The notes beneath the pieces were generated by a model that made no database searches, had not been told where the DNA came from, and saw only the letters and a list, made by a program, of their open reading frames with translations. A stretch of 64,000 bases of DNA from Rhodobacteraceae bacterium Alg238-R152 (GTDB taxonomy: Bacteria > Pseudomonadota > Alphaproteobacteria > Rhodobacterales > Rhodobacteraceae): NCBI GenBank assembly GCA_900537125.1, contig UNRJ01000002.1:558001-622000 (forward strand), in the 5' to 3' direction. Within the stretch, counting starts at the first letter, position 1. The number at the start of each line of letters is the position of its first letter. Below, piece by piece: positions 34,460 to 42,014 of the stretch. Made by a program: the position numbers and the translations under genes.

Positions 34460-35797
34460 ATGGGACAGATTTTTGCAGACCTTGGCGGTGAACTGATCAC
34501 GCTTTTGATTTCCGTGGTTGGCGCGCTGCCTTATGTGGCCCTCTATGTGGGGCTGATTTTATTGGCCTCTTTTCTCTATACGCAGGTCAAGCAACGTCTT
34601 TCGGCAACACAGGATTACACCTCTCTCAAGACGGTGACGTTTGGCGACGAAAGTGCGGTGATCTCCAACAAAGCGGCCTCGGTGATATCGATTGTGCTGA
34701 TTTTTGTGATTTGGGGGGCTTTCACGGGCTCATCGTTGCTTCCAAAATTCTTGCATGCGCCGGGGCCCTTTGTCGGTGAGGCGACGTTTACCTACACGGT
34801 GGAAGCCGAAGATGGCCAAAAGGCGGATGCGACCGTCAATGTCTTGGTGCATGAGGCGGGTGAAAAGCCTGAGGCGCCGGTTGTTGCGGAAAATGACGGG
34901 ATTGCCAAAGATGATGCCCTTGTTGTGCAGGCTTATCGATCAAAACTGCTGCGTTGGGATGCCAACGACGAGGTGACCCGTAAGGGCGGTGCTAAGATCA
35001 TTGCCGTGGACGGGCAGCCGATTGATCGGGACACCGATGTGCAGGTAGGTTTTGGCCGCGTGGCCTTGACCGACAAAGGCACGTTGAACTTTGAACCTTC
35101 CAAGGGCTGGCAGATGGAGAATATCTGGTTGCCTGCGCCGGAAAGTGTGTGGAAGCGGCTGATCTCGGTGAGCCAGGACGGGTATCAGAACGTCACCTTG
35201 GCCGAACACCTGAGCTACTCCTTGTTCCGTGTGATTGTGGGGTTTGCGCTGGGCGCAGCCGTTGGCATTCCGCTTGGCTATGCCATGGGCCTGTCCAATT
35301 GGTTCCGCGGCTGGTTTGATCCAATTGTGGAGTTCATGCGTCCGGTGCCGCCTTTGGCGTTGATTCCGCTGGTGATCATCTGGGCCGGGATTGGCGAGCA
35401 GGGTAAAATCATTCTGTTGTTCCTCGCAGCCCTATGGATCATGGCCATTGGCGCGCGGTCTGGCGTATCCGGGGTGAACATCACCAAGGTGCATGCGGCC
35501 TATTCCCTGGGTGCGAGCAAACGCCAGATCCTGCGCCATGTGATCATTCCAAATTCCTTGCCGGAAATTTTCACCGCAGCGCGGGTTGCGATGGGGGTCT
35601 GCTGGGGCACGGTTGTGGCGGCGGAACTTGTCGCGGCGGAAAAAGGTGTGGGTAAGATGATTGTGGCTGCATCTAAGTTTCAGGACACGGACATCGTTTT
35701 GATGGGGATTATCCTGATCGGAATCATCGGCTTTGGCATCGATATGCTGATGCGCTGGGCGGAAAAATACCTGGTGCCGTGGAAAGGCAAGGCCTGA
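34460..35797 (+). CDS. tauC: Taurine ABC transporter permease TauC with an inserted adhesin-like domain
   Basis: Permease subunit of 445 residues, against about 275 for typical TauC. The last 200 residues are the normal BPD_transp_1 domain with the EAA loop YSLGASKRQILRHVIIPNSL. Before it are two extra membrane segments (about 18-40 and 73-95) and, between them and the permease, a non-membrane domain of about 110 residues (107-218). That domain has the pattern FTYTVEAEDGQKADATVNV, then VAENDGIAKDDALV...IIAVDGQPI...GTLNFEPSKGW, resembling cadherin/VCBS-type repeats of adhesins. Position after tauAB supports the taurine role. The insertion should be extracytoplasmic and might contact TauA. Confidence 0.87.
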   Translation: MGQIFADLGGELITLLISVVGALPYVALYVGLILLASFLYTQVKQRLSATQDYTSLKTVTFGDESAVISNKAASVISIVLIFVIWGAFTGSSLLPKFLHAPGPFVGEATFTYTVEAEDGQKADATVNVLVHEAGEKPEAPVVAENDGIAKDDALVVQAYRSKLLRWDANDEVTRKGGAKIIAVDGQPIDRDTDVQVGFGRVALTDKGTLNFEPSKGWQMENIWLPAPESVWKRLISVSQDGYQNVTLAEHLSYSLFRVIVGFALGAAVGIPLGYAMGLSNWFRGWFDPIVEFMRPVPPLALIPLVIIWAGIGEQGKIILLFLAALWIMAIGARSGVSGVNITKVHAAYSLGASKRQILRHVIIPNSLPEIFTAARVAMGVCWGTVVAAELVAAEKGVGKMIVAASKFQDTDIVLMGIILIGIIGFGIDMLMRWAEKYLVPWKGKA

Positions 35798-35840
35798 TCT
35801 CGAAGAGCGAGCGCCCCAAAATACAATGGAAAATGAAATC

Positions 35841-35870
35841 AGGACCGATGCAAAAGCGTCGGTCCTTTTT
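35841..35870 (+). terminator. Rho-independent terminator after tauC
   Basis: AGGACCGATGC-AAAA-GCGTCGGTCCT gives an 11-bp stem with a 4-base loop, followed by TTTTT. It lies 43 bases after the tauC stop. Confidence 0.9.
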
Positions 35871-36150
35871 GCTGTGAGGTTGACTTTGGTGGCGGGAGCT
35901 ATATGTGGAGCGGGTCGTTGCGCAGCCGCGTGAGCATGCCGCGCCGGGGTTTGTCTTATCCAAAGAGACCTGACTGGCGCATCAGCGACACCTCTCGTTC
36001 CCATCACGCAGGGTTCCAACGGACAGACCGGGCGTGTGCAAAATGATTTGTGCCGTGGCGGTGCTGCCGAACCCGATTGCGGCCCCAAGCGGGGTCGATG
36101 ACGTTTTGCTGCGTGACGCTGAGGGCGTGCGCGGCGTGAAAGGACATTTT
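35871..36150. other. Non-coding stretch between the tauC terminator and the DEAD-box gene
   Basis: About 280 bases without a convincing gene. The helicase reading frame is open upstream to 36034 but lacks family similarity before the GTG at 36151. A weak TTGACT/TATATG pair near 35880-35905 has too short a spacer to call a promoter. Confidence 0.4.
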
Positions 36151-37470
36151 GTGTCAACATTCGAGCAGCTGGGCCTGTCGTCCACTATTCTAAAAGGCTT
36201 GGAAAAAGCCGGTTTTGACAAACCAACCCCGATTCAGGAAAAAGCCATCCCTTTGGCGCTGGATGGGCATGACATCATGGGGCTGGCGCAGACCGGCACC
36301 GGAAAATCGCTGGCCTTTGGTCTGCCGATGATGGATCGGCTTTTGGCGACGCCGGGGCGTCCGATGCCCAAATCTGTAAAAGCGCTGGTGCTGGCACCAA
36401 CACGTGAGTTGGTCAATCAGATCGCAGACAACCTGCGTCCGATGGTGCAGGGCACCCCGATGAAGGTCATGACCGTGGTGGGTGGGCAATCCATCAACCG
36501 CCAAATTGGCATGCTGAAGCGGGGCTGTGATATTTTGGTGGCCACACCGGGCCGTTTGATTGACCTGTTGGATCGCCGCGAAATTGACCTGTCTACGGTT
36601 GGCTATCTGGTGCTGGATGAAGCAGACCAGATGTTGGACATGGGGTTCATCCACTCCTTACGCAAAATTGCGCCGCACTTGGGCACTCCGCGTCAAACCA
36701 TGCTGTTTTCGGCCACCATGCCAAAACAGATGAATGAACTGAGCGGGAGCTACCTGACCAATCCAAAGCGGGTGGAATGTGCCCCTCCTGGCAAGACAGC
36801 GGATAAGATCACGCAGTCGGTGGAGTTTCATGAAAAAGGTGAGAAGCGCACACGTTTGCGCGAAATCTTGACCGAAAACAAAGACGCAACCACGCTGATT
36901 TTCTCGCGCACCAAACATGGTGCGGAGCGGATGATGAAGCAATTGGTTGCGGAAGGCTTCAATGCGGCCTCGATCCACGGCAACAAAAGCCAAGGTCAGC
37001 GTGATCGGGCGATCAAGGCATTCCGTGAGGGCGACATTACCATTCTTGTGGCCACCGATGTTGCGGCGCGCGGCATTGATATTCCGGCGATCTCGCTGGT
37101 GATCAACTTTGACCTGCCCAATGTGGCTGAGTCCTACGTTCACCGCATTGGTCGCACCGCGCGGGCCGGGCGTGACGGGCAGGCAATTTCCTTCTGTGCC
37201 TCTGATGAGCGGGATTATCTGAAAGACATCGAAAAGCTGATAGGCCGAAAGTTTGACCGGCCGGATTGGGAGCCTTCTGAAGGCAGCAAGCAATATGCGC
37301 GCGATGCGCGGGCTGCTGCTGGTCAGGGTCAGAAATCCCGTGGCCGTGGCGGTGCAAACACAGGTGGCAAACCGGGCGGGAAGCCGGGGGGCAAGCCGGG
37401 TGGGAATGCTGGAGGCAAGCCGGGCGCAGGACGTCGTCGGCGCAGCCGGCCGCGCAAGTCCGCCGCTTAA
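36151..37470 (+). CDS. DEAD-box RNA helicase (RhlE type)
   Basis: ATP-dependent RNA helicase of 439 residues acting in RNA remodelling and ribosome assembly. The motifs appear in order: Q-motif FDKPTPIQ, I AQTGTGKS, Ia PTRELVNQ, II VLDEADQMLDMGF, III SATM, V ATDVAARGIDIP and VI HRIGRTARAGR. The C-terminal tail (from about 380) is Gly/Lys/Arg-rich with GGKPGGKPGGK repeats, an RNA-binding-type tail common in RhlE. Start is the GTG at 36151, with AAAGGAC nine bases upstream. The C-terminal repeat is a likely site of length variation among strains. Confidence 0.92.
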   Translation: MSTFEQLGLSSTILKGLEKAGFDKPTPIQEKAIPLALDGHDIMGLAQTGTGKSLAFGLPMMDRLLATPGRPMPKSVKALVLAPTRELVNQIADNLRPMVQGTPMKVMTVVGGQSINRQIGMLKRGCDILVATPGRLIDLLDRREIDLSTVGYLVLDEADQMLDMGFIHSLRKIAPHLGTPRQTMLFSATMPKQMNELSGSYLTNPKRVECAPPGKTADKITQSVEFHEKGEKRTRLREILTENKDATTLIFSRTKHGAERMMKQLVAEGFNAASIHGNKSQGQRDRAIKAFREGDITILVATDVAARGIDIPAISLVINFDLPNVAESYVHRIGRTARAGRDGQAISFCASDERDYLKDIEKLIGRKFDRPDWEPSEGSKQYARDARAAAGQGQKSRGRGGANTGGKPGGKPGGKPGGNAGGKPGAGRRRRSRPRKSAA

Positions 37471-37480
37471 AGCAAAAAAA

Positions 37481-37517
37481 CAGCCGCAGACGAGGGTCTG
37501 CGGCTGTTTCGTTTTTT
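37481..37517 (+). terminator. Terminator between convergent DEAD-box and aldehyde dehydrogenase genes
   Basis: CAGCCGCAGAC-GAGG-GTCTGCGGCTG is a perfect 11-bp stem followed by TTTCGTTTTTT. An A-run (37473-37480) on the other side makes it usable from the minus strand too, so it probably serves both convergent genes. Confidence 0.9.
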
Positions 37518-37529
37518 GGGGGGCGTCAG

Positions 37530-38957
37530 TTACGCCATTGGCACGCCGCTAATGGATTTTGTTTCGCAGAACTCTTCCAGACCCCAAGTGCCGCCTTCTC
37601 GACCGTTGCCAGACTGGCCGTAGCCACCAAAAGGCGAGCCGTTGATGCGCGACACACCATTGGTTTCCACCATGCCAGAGCGCACCTGACGGGCCACACG
37701 CAGGCGTTTGTCGTCGTCTTGCGTCTGGATGTAGTTGGTCAGGCCATACACGGTGTCATTGGCCATCTGCACGGCTTGCTCTTCGCTCTCAAAAGGCGAG
37801 ATCGCCAGCACTGGGCCGAAGATTTCCTCGCGGTAGATGGTCATGTCCGGGGTGACGTCGGCAAAGACGGTTGGGCGGACAAAGAAACCTTTGTTCATGC
37901 CTTCAGGGCGGCCCAATCCGCCAGACACCAAGGTGGCACCTTCTTTGATACCAATTTCGATTAGGCCCTGGATCTTGTTGAACTGAAGCTCGGACACCAC
38001 TGGGCCGATATGACGACCAGACTCCGTAGTGGCACCAACTTGTGTGGCGTCTGCTGCGGCTTTGGCTTGCTCCACCGCGTCGGCATAACGGTTGCTTTCG
38101 ACCATCATGCGGGTTGGAGCATTACAGGACTGGCCAGAGTTTTGCATGCAGTGGATCACACCGCGTTTGACAGCTTTCTCGTCTGCGTCAGCAAAGATGA
38201 TGTTGGCGCCTTTGCCACCCAGCTCAAGGCTCACGCGTTTGAGGGTGTCTGCGGCGGCCTTGGAGATGGCGATGCCTGCGCGGGTGGAGCCGGTGAAGGA
38301 CACCATGTCCACATCGGGATGCGCGGACAGTTGAGAGCCGACTCCTACGCCGTCGCCGTTGACCATGTTGAAGACACCTGCAGGAAATCCTGCCTCATCC
38401 ATCATTTCGGTGAAGACAATGGAGGACAGTGGGGCAACTTCGGAAGGCTTGAGCACCATGGTGCAGCCGACCAGCAGCGCTGGAATGGCTTTCAGGAACA
38501 CTTGGTTCATTGGCCAGTTCCAGGGCGTGATCATCGCGCAAACGCCAATCGGCTCTTTGCGCATGCGGTCCGAACCCATGGCATATTCAAATTCGAAGTT
38601 TTCCAGCGCTTCAAGGAAGCCATCAAGGTGCCAGACACCGGCGCCCCATTGGTTGTTCTTGGCCAGATCGGTGGGCGCGCCCATTTCCAGGCGCATGGCT
38701 TCGGCCATGTCATCCCGGCGGGCCATGTAGATTTCACGAAGCTTTTTGACCTTCGCCACGCGTTCTTCCAAAGGCGTGTCGGCCCAGGCAGGGAAGGCGG
38801 CACGTGCGGCAGCCACGGCGGCATCGGTGTCAGCCTGATCGCCGAGTGAAATCACGGCGCAGGTGTCTTCGGTGGCGGGGTCAATGACGGGTAGGTCATT
38901 GGTGGCAACAGGGTCGACCCATTGGCCGTTGATGTAGAATTGGCGTTTCTCGATCAT
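37530..38957 (-). CDS. NAD(P)-dependent aldehyde dehydrogenase
   Basis: Aldehyde dehydrogenase of 475 residues. Catalytic Cys in NSGQSCNAPTR, general-base Glu in SLELGGKGANI, nucleotide-binding FTGSTRAG and PWNWPMNQ are visible. The start is the ATG at 38957 with GGGAG nine bases upstream; an in-frame GTG at 38966 would overlap that site. The substrate is not evident. A 16-bp palindrome containing AATTTGATCAAATT, also found upstream of the aminotransferase gene near 56784, lies 82 bases upstream. Amine-derived aldehydes are therefore a reasonable guess. Confidence 0.87.
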   Translation of the reverse strand: MIEKRQFYINGQWVDPVATNDLPVIDPATEDTCAVISLGDQADTDAAVAAARAAFPAWADTPLEERVAKVKKLREIYMARRDDMAEAMRLEMGAPTDLAKNNQWGAGVWHLDGFLEALENFEFEYAMGSDRMRKEPIGVCAMITPWNWPMNQVFLKAIPALLVGCTMVLKPSEVAPLSSIVFTEMMDEAGFPAGVFNMVNGDGVGVGSQLSAHPDVDMVSFTGSTRAGIAISKAAADTLKRVSLELGGKGANIIFADADEKAVKRGVIHCMQNSGQSCNAPTRMMVESNRYADAVEQAKAAADATQVGATTESGRHIGPVVSELQFNKIQGLIEIGIKEGATLVSGGLGRPEGMNKGFFVRPTVFADVTPDMTIYREEIFGPVLAISPFESEEQAVQMANDTVYGLTNYIQTQDDDKRLRVARQVRSGMVETNGVSRINGSPFGGYGQSGNGREGGTWGLEEFCETKSISGVPMA

Positions 38958-39038
38958 GGTGTTCACTCCCTCTCGATCTTGGCGTCAGTCTGCGCGGCTA
39001 AACGGGGAGCCGCAAGTGGGGCGACGCGCGGTCACGAG

Positions 39039-39054
39039 TAATTTGATCAAATTA
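39039..39054. promoter_or_regulatory. Palindromic operator candidate upstream of the aldehyde dehydrogenase
   Basis: TAATTTGATCAAATTA is a perfect 16-bp palindrome in the divergent gap between the aldehyde dehydrogenase and the peroxiredoxin. The inner 14 bases recur exactly at 56829-56842 upstream of a class III aminotransferase. Confidence 0.6.
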
Positions 39055-39214
39055 TTTCTTCAGGTAAAGGGGTGGTGTTCAAAAAAGACAGATGTAGTCT
39101 GCGCACAGTCGTTTTGCGACAGAGAACCGTTTTTACATACCGCCCCACCTGCGAGAATTGCCTCGCCCAATGATGGCAAGGCGGCATGTGCGACCCACAG
39201 CGAGGGAGAAACCC

Positions 39215-39868
39215 ATGGGCTTGCGAATCAATGATGTTGTGCCAAATTTCACCGCCGAGACAGATCAGGGCACGATTACTTTTCACGACTGGATTGGCGA
39301 CAACTGGGCCATCCTGTTTTCCCACCCAAAAGATTTCACGCCGGTTTGCACGACCGAATTTGGCGCGGTCGCACAGCTCGCGGATGAGTGGCAGAAGCGC
39401 GGTACCAAGGTGATTGGTGTGTCGGTAGATGGTGTCGAAGACCACAAAGGCTGGAAGAAAGACATCGAGTCCTATGCCGGTACTGGCGCTGGCTTCCCGA
39501 TCATTGCGGACGACGGTCTGGCTGTGTCCAAAGCCTTCGACATGCTGCCTGCAGAGGCTTATTTGCCGGATGGCCGCACACCTGCGGATAGTGCCACCGT
39601 GCGCTCTGTGTTCATCATTGGGCCGGACAAGCAACTGAAGCTGTCGATGACCTATCCGATGAATGTGGGCCGGAACTTTACCGAAGTGCTGCGTGCGTTG
39701 GACGGTCTGCAGACGGCGGCAAAAGAGAACGTGGCCACGCCGGCAAACTGGACTCCAGGTGGCGATGTGGTGATCCCGGTTGCGGTGAGCGATGAAGATG
39801 CCAAGGCCAAATACGGGGAGTTCACCACCCACTTCCCATACCTGCGTACCACCAAGCTGCCAGGCTAA
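39215..39868 (+). CDS. Peroxiredoxin of the 1-Cys (Prx6-like) type
   Basis: Thiol peroxidase of 217 residues reducing hydrogen peroxide and organic peroxides in the cytoplasm. The peroxidatic Cys is in SHPKDFTPVCTTEFG, and the long C-terminal domain with YPMNVGRNFTEVLRALDGLQ, TPANWTPGGDVVIP is typical of the Prx6/AhpC-TSA 1-Cys group. The start at 39215 follows GAGGGAG; the in-frame region upstream to 39158 has no similarity. Followed by its own terminator. Confidence 0.93.
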   Translation: MGLRINDVVPNFTAETDQGTITFHDWIGDNWAILFSHPKDFTPVCTTEFGAVAQLADEWQKRGTKVIGVSVDGVEDHKGWKKDIESYAGTGAGFPIIADDGLAVSKAFDMLPAEAYLPDGRTPADSATVRSVFIIGPDKQLKLSMTYPMNVGRNFTEVLRALDGLQTAAKENVATPANWTPGGDVVIPVAVSDEDAKAKYGEFTTHFPYLRTTKLPG

Positions 39869-39899
39869 AATCGGTCGTTTTGACCAAATTGAGATGCTG

Positions 39900-39935
39900 A
39901 AAGCGCGCTGGTTCGTCCAGTGCGCTTTTTGTTTT
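39900..39935 (+). terminator. Rho-independent terminator after the peroxiredoxin
   Basis: AAAGCGC-G-CTGG then CCAG-T-GCGCTTTTT form a stem of about 11 pairs with one mismatch around TTCGT, followed by a T-run and a further GTTTTTG. Confidence 0.85.
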
Positions 39936-40041
39936 TGCGCTTGCCTAACGTCGGATTTGACGTGGGGTAATTTTGCTGCGCGAAATAATTTGGCCCACGG
40001 AGTTAAGCGGCTGGAAACTGTTTTGCTCGAAGAAGGGCAAG

Positions 40042-40353
40042 ATGACCCAACGTGCGCAATACATCCCGGCGATTCTCGCTGTTGTCTTTTGCCTGACCGT
40101 GACCCCGGTTTTGGCAATTGTCAGCGCACCTGTGCAAACAGGTGGGCCGGTTTTGGTGGTCGCGCGTCCGGGGACAGATCTGACAGAACTGATTGAGGCC
40201 TCAGGCGGCTGGGTGGTGGGCGTGACACGCGCACCTCTGGCGGTCATGGGCGTGTCAGACGACGACGCATTTGAACAGAGACTGAAACGGAATGGGGCCT
40301 GGGCCATTTTGGACGGCGAAGCGCTGGCCTGGCTGTGTGGTGAACAAACATGA
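40042..40353 (+). CDS. Small exported protein of unknown function, coupled to a chemoreceptor
   Basis: Unrecognised protein of 103 residues. An N-terminal hydrophobic segment ([19 protein letters not shown]) is a signal peptide or single anchor; the remaining ~75 residues have a compact alpha/beta look ([36 protein letters not shown]). The ATG at 40042 follows AAGGG. Its stop overlaps the chemoreceptor start by four bases (ATGA), so the two are co-translated. A periplasmic partner of the receptor is a reasonable but unproven idea. Confidence 0.68.
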   Translation: MTQRAQYIPAILAVVFCLTVTPVLAIVSAPVQTGGPVLVVARPGTDLTELIEASGGWVVGVTRAPLAVMGVSDDDAFEQRLKRNGAWAILDGEALAWLCGEQT

Positions 40354-41939
40354 TTGATGATCTCAAATTGACAAAAGCCCGTCAGACGGGTGTGAAAGTT
40401 TTGGCCATTGTCGCAGCGGTGCTCGGCACTGTGGCGGCAGCAATTGCGTTTGCCCGCAGTGGTCAATTGGTAATGATTGGCGCCTCAGCAGGGGTTTTTG
40501 CCGCACTGGCGTTCTACGCGTTCCGATTGGGGGGCACGCTTGCCGCGCGCGTGAGCGTGACAGTAGCGGTCATTGGGCAGATTGCAGTGATCCTTGCGGC
40601 GATGACCGGACATGCCTGGCAGCTGGATGTGCATATGGTGTTCTTTGCAGCGCTCGCAATGCTGACTTTGATGACCTGTCCGACAGCTTTGCTGGTGGGG
40701 GCTGGCGTGACCGCGGTTCACCATTTGGCACTGACGTTCTTCTGGCCTGCCATGGTTTACCCCTCCGTTGACCTTATGGAAAATCTTGGACGCACTGTGC
40801 TGCACGCGATTGTTGTGATTGCAGAAACCGGCATCCTGCTGACCTCCGTCATGACCACATTGCGTCAGATGAATGAGCGCAACAAAGAGCAGGCCGTCTT
40901 GTCTGAGACCATGGAAGCGCTGAAGCTTGAAAAAATTGGCATCGAAGCGCGTGAGAAGGCGCAGGCGGACGTTGTGAGCACGCTGCATGAGCGCCTGACA
41001 CGTATTGCGGGCGGCAATCTAGATGCGTCCATCACCCATAAATTTGACAACAGCTACGAAGCGCTGCGTAAGAGCTTCAACGATGCGGTGACCTCGCTCA
41101 GCGGGATCATCACTTCGGTGACCTCGGTGTCCAGTCAGATCGAAGTGGACAGCCGTGAGTTGGCGGAAGTGTCCAATAGCGTGGCACATAGCACAGAGAA
41201 ACAGGCGGGCGCTCTGCAAGGTGTGACCGATGCTGTGGAACAGATTGCCGGTGCGATGAACGGCGCGGTTGAGAAAGCAAAATCCACGCAGGAGCGCTTT
41301 GACAACACCCGCACCATGACCAGCAGCGGCGCAGAAGTGGTGCGACAGGCTGTGAGTGCAATGGACGAAATCGAGACCTCGTCTTCGCAGATCGACCATG
41401 TTGTGACACTGATCGAAGATATTGCGTTCCAAACCAATCTGTTGGCGCTGAACGCTGGTGTGGAAGCGGCCCGGGCTGGTGAAGCAGGCGCAGGTTTCGC
41501 GATTGTGGCCTCTGAAGTACGTGAATTGGCGCACCGGTCCGCGGAAGCAGCCCAAAACATCAATGGCCTCATCAGCCAGAGCAACGGGCATGTCAGCACT
41601 GGTGTGGCATTGGTGCGTCAGGTTGGGGAGGCGTTGGAAGAGATCCTTGGTGATGTGAACCAAGTGTCAGGCAACGTGGCGGAAATCTCTGATGTTTCCA
41701 GTGAACAGGCACAATCTGTGGAGCAAATTCGCGGCAGCATGCAGACCATTGGCAGCGAAACGCAGGCCAATGCTGCGCGGGCCGAAGAAGCCTCCGCGGC
41801 GACGTCCAGCTTGGACATGGCCGTGGATCGGCTTGTGAATGCGCTGAACGGGTTCAGTGTTGGGACCGCACAAGCAGGGACCGGCGAGGTTGAGATGTTT
41901 GATGAGGCTGATGACGACGACGCCTGGGTGGCGGCCTAA
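40350..41939 (+). CDS. Methyl-accepting chemotaxis protein with a multi-pass membrane sensor
   Basis: Chemoreceptor of 529 residues. The N-terminal 180 residues contain about six membrane segments and no large periplasmic loop, so sensing is probably within or near the membrane. A coiled linker with a HAMP-like [13 protein letters not shown] follows, then the signalling domain with the hairpin tip [20 protein letters not shown]. The C-terminus is acidic ([15 protein letters not shown]) and lacks a CheR-tether pentapeptide. It is coupled to the small exported protein before it. The ligand is unknown. Confidence 0.9.
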   Translation: MIDDLKLTKARQTGVKVLAIVAAVLGTVAAAIAFARSGQLVMIGASAGVFAALAFYAFRLGGTLAARVSVTVAVIGQIAVILAAMTGHAWQLDVHMVFFAALAMLTLMTCPTALLVGAGVTAVHHLALTFFWPAMVYPSVDLMENLGRTVLHAIVVIAETGILLTSVMTTLRQMNERNKEQAVLSETMEALKLEKIGIEAREKAQADVVSTLHERLTRIAGGNLDASITHKFDNSYEALRKSFNDAVTSLSGIITSVTSVSSQIEVDSRELAEVSNSVAHSTEKQAGALQGVTDAVEQIAGAMNGAVEKAKSTQERFDNTRTMTSSGAEVVRQAVSAMDEIETSSSQIDHVVTLIEDIAFQTNLLALNAGVEAARAGEAGAGFAIVASEVRELAHRSAEAAQNINGLISQSNGHVSTGVALVRQVGEALEEILGDVNQVSGNVAEISDVSSEQAQSVEQIRGSMQTIGSETQANAARAEEASAATSSLDMAVDRLVNALNGFSVGTAQAGTGEVEMFDEADDDDAWVAA

Positions 41940-41960
41940 ACATCTTGATTGTTGGAATTG

Positions 41961-41992
41961 AAAAGCGCCGGTGAGATATCACCGGCGCTTTT
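41961..41992. terminator. Bidirectional terminator between chemoreceptor and ALDH16
   Basis: AAAAGCGCCGGTGA-GATA-TCACCGGCGCTTTT is a perfect 14-bp stem with a 4-base loop and A/T runs at both ends. It serves the plus-strand chemoreceptor and the convergent minus-strand aldehyde dehydrogenase. Confidence 0.92.
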
Positions 41993-42014
41993 GTTTTGTT
42001 TGAGTGCTTGGGAC

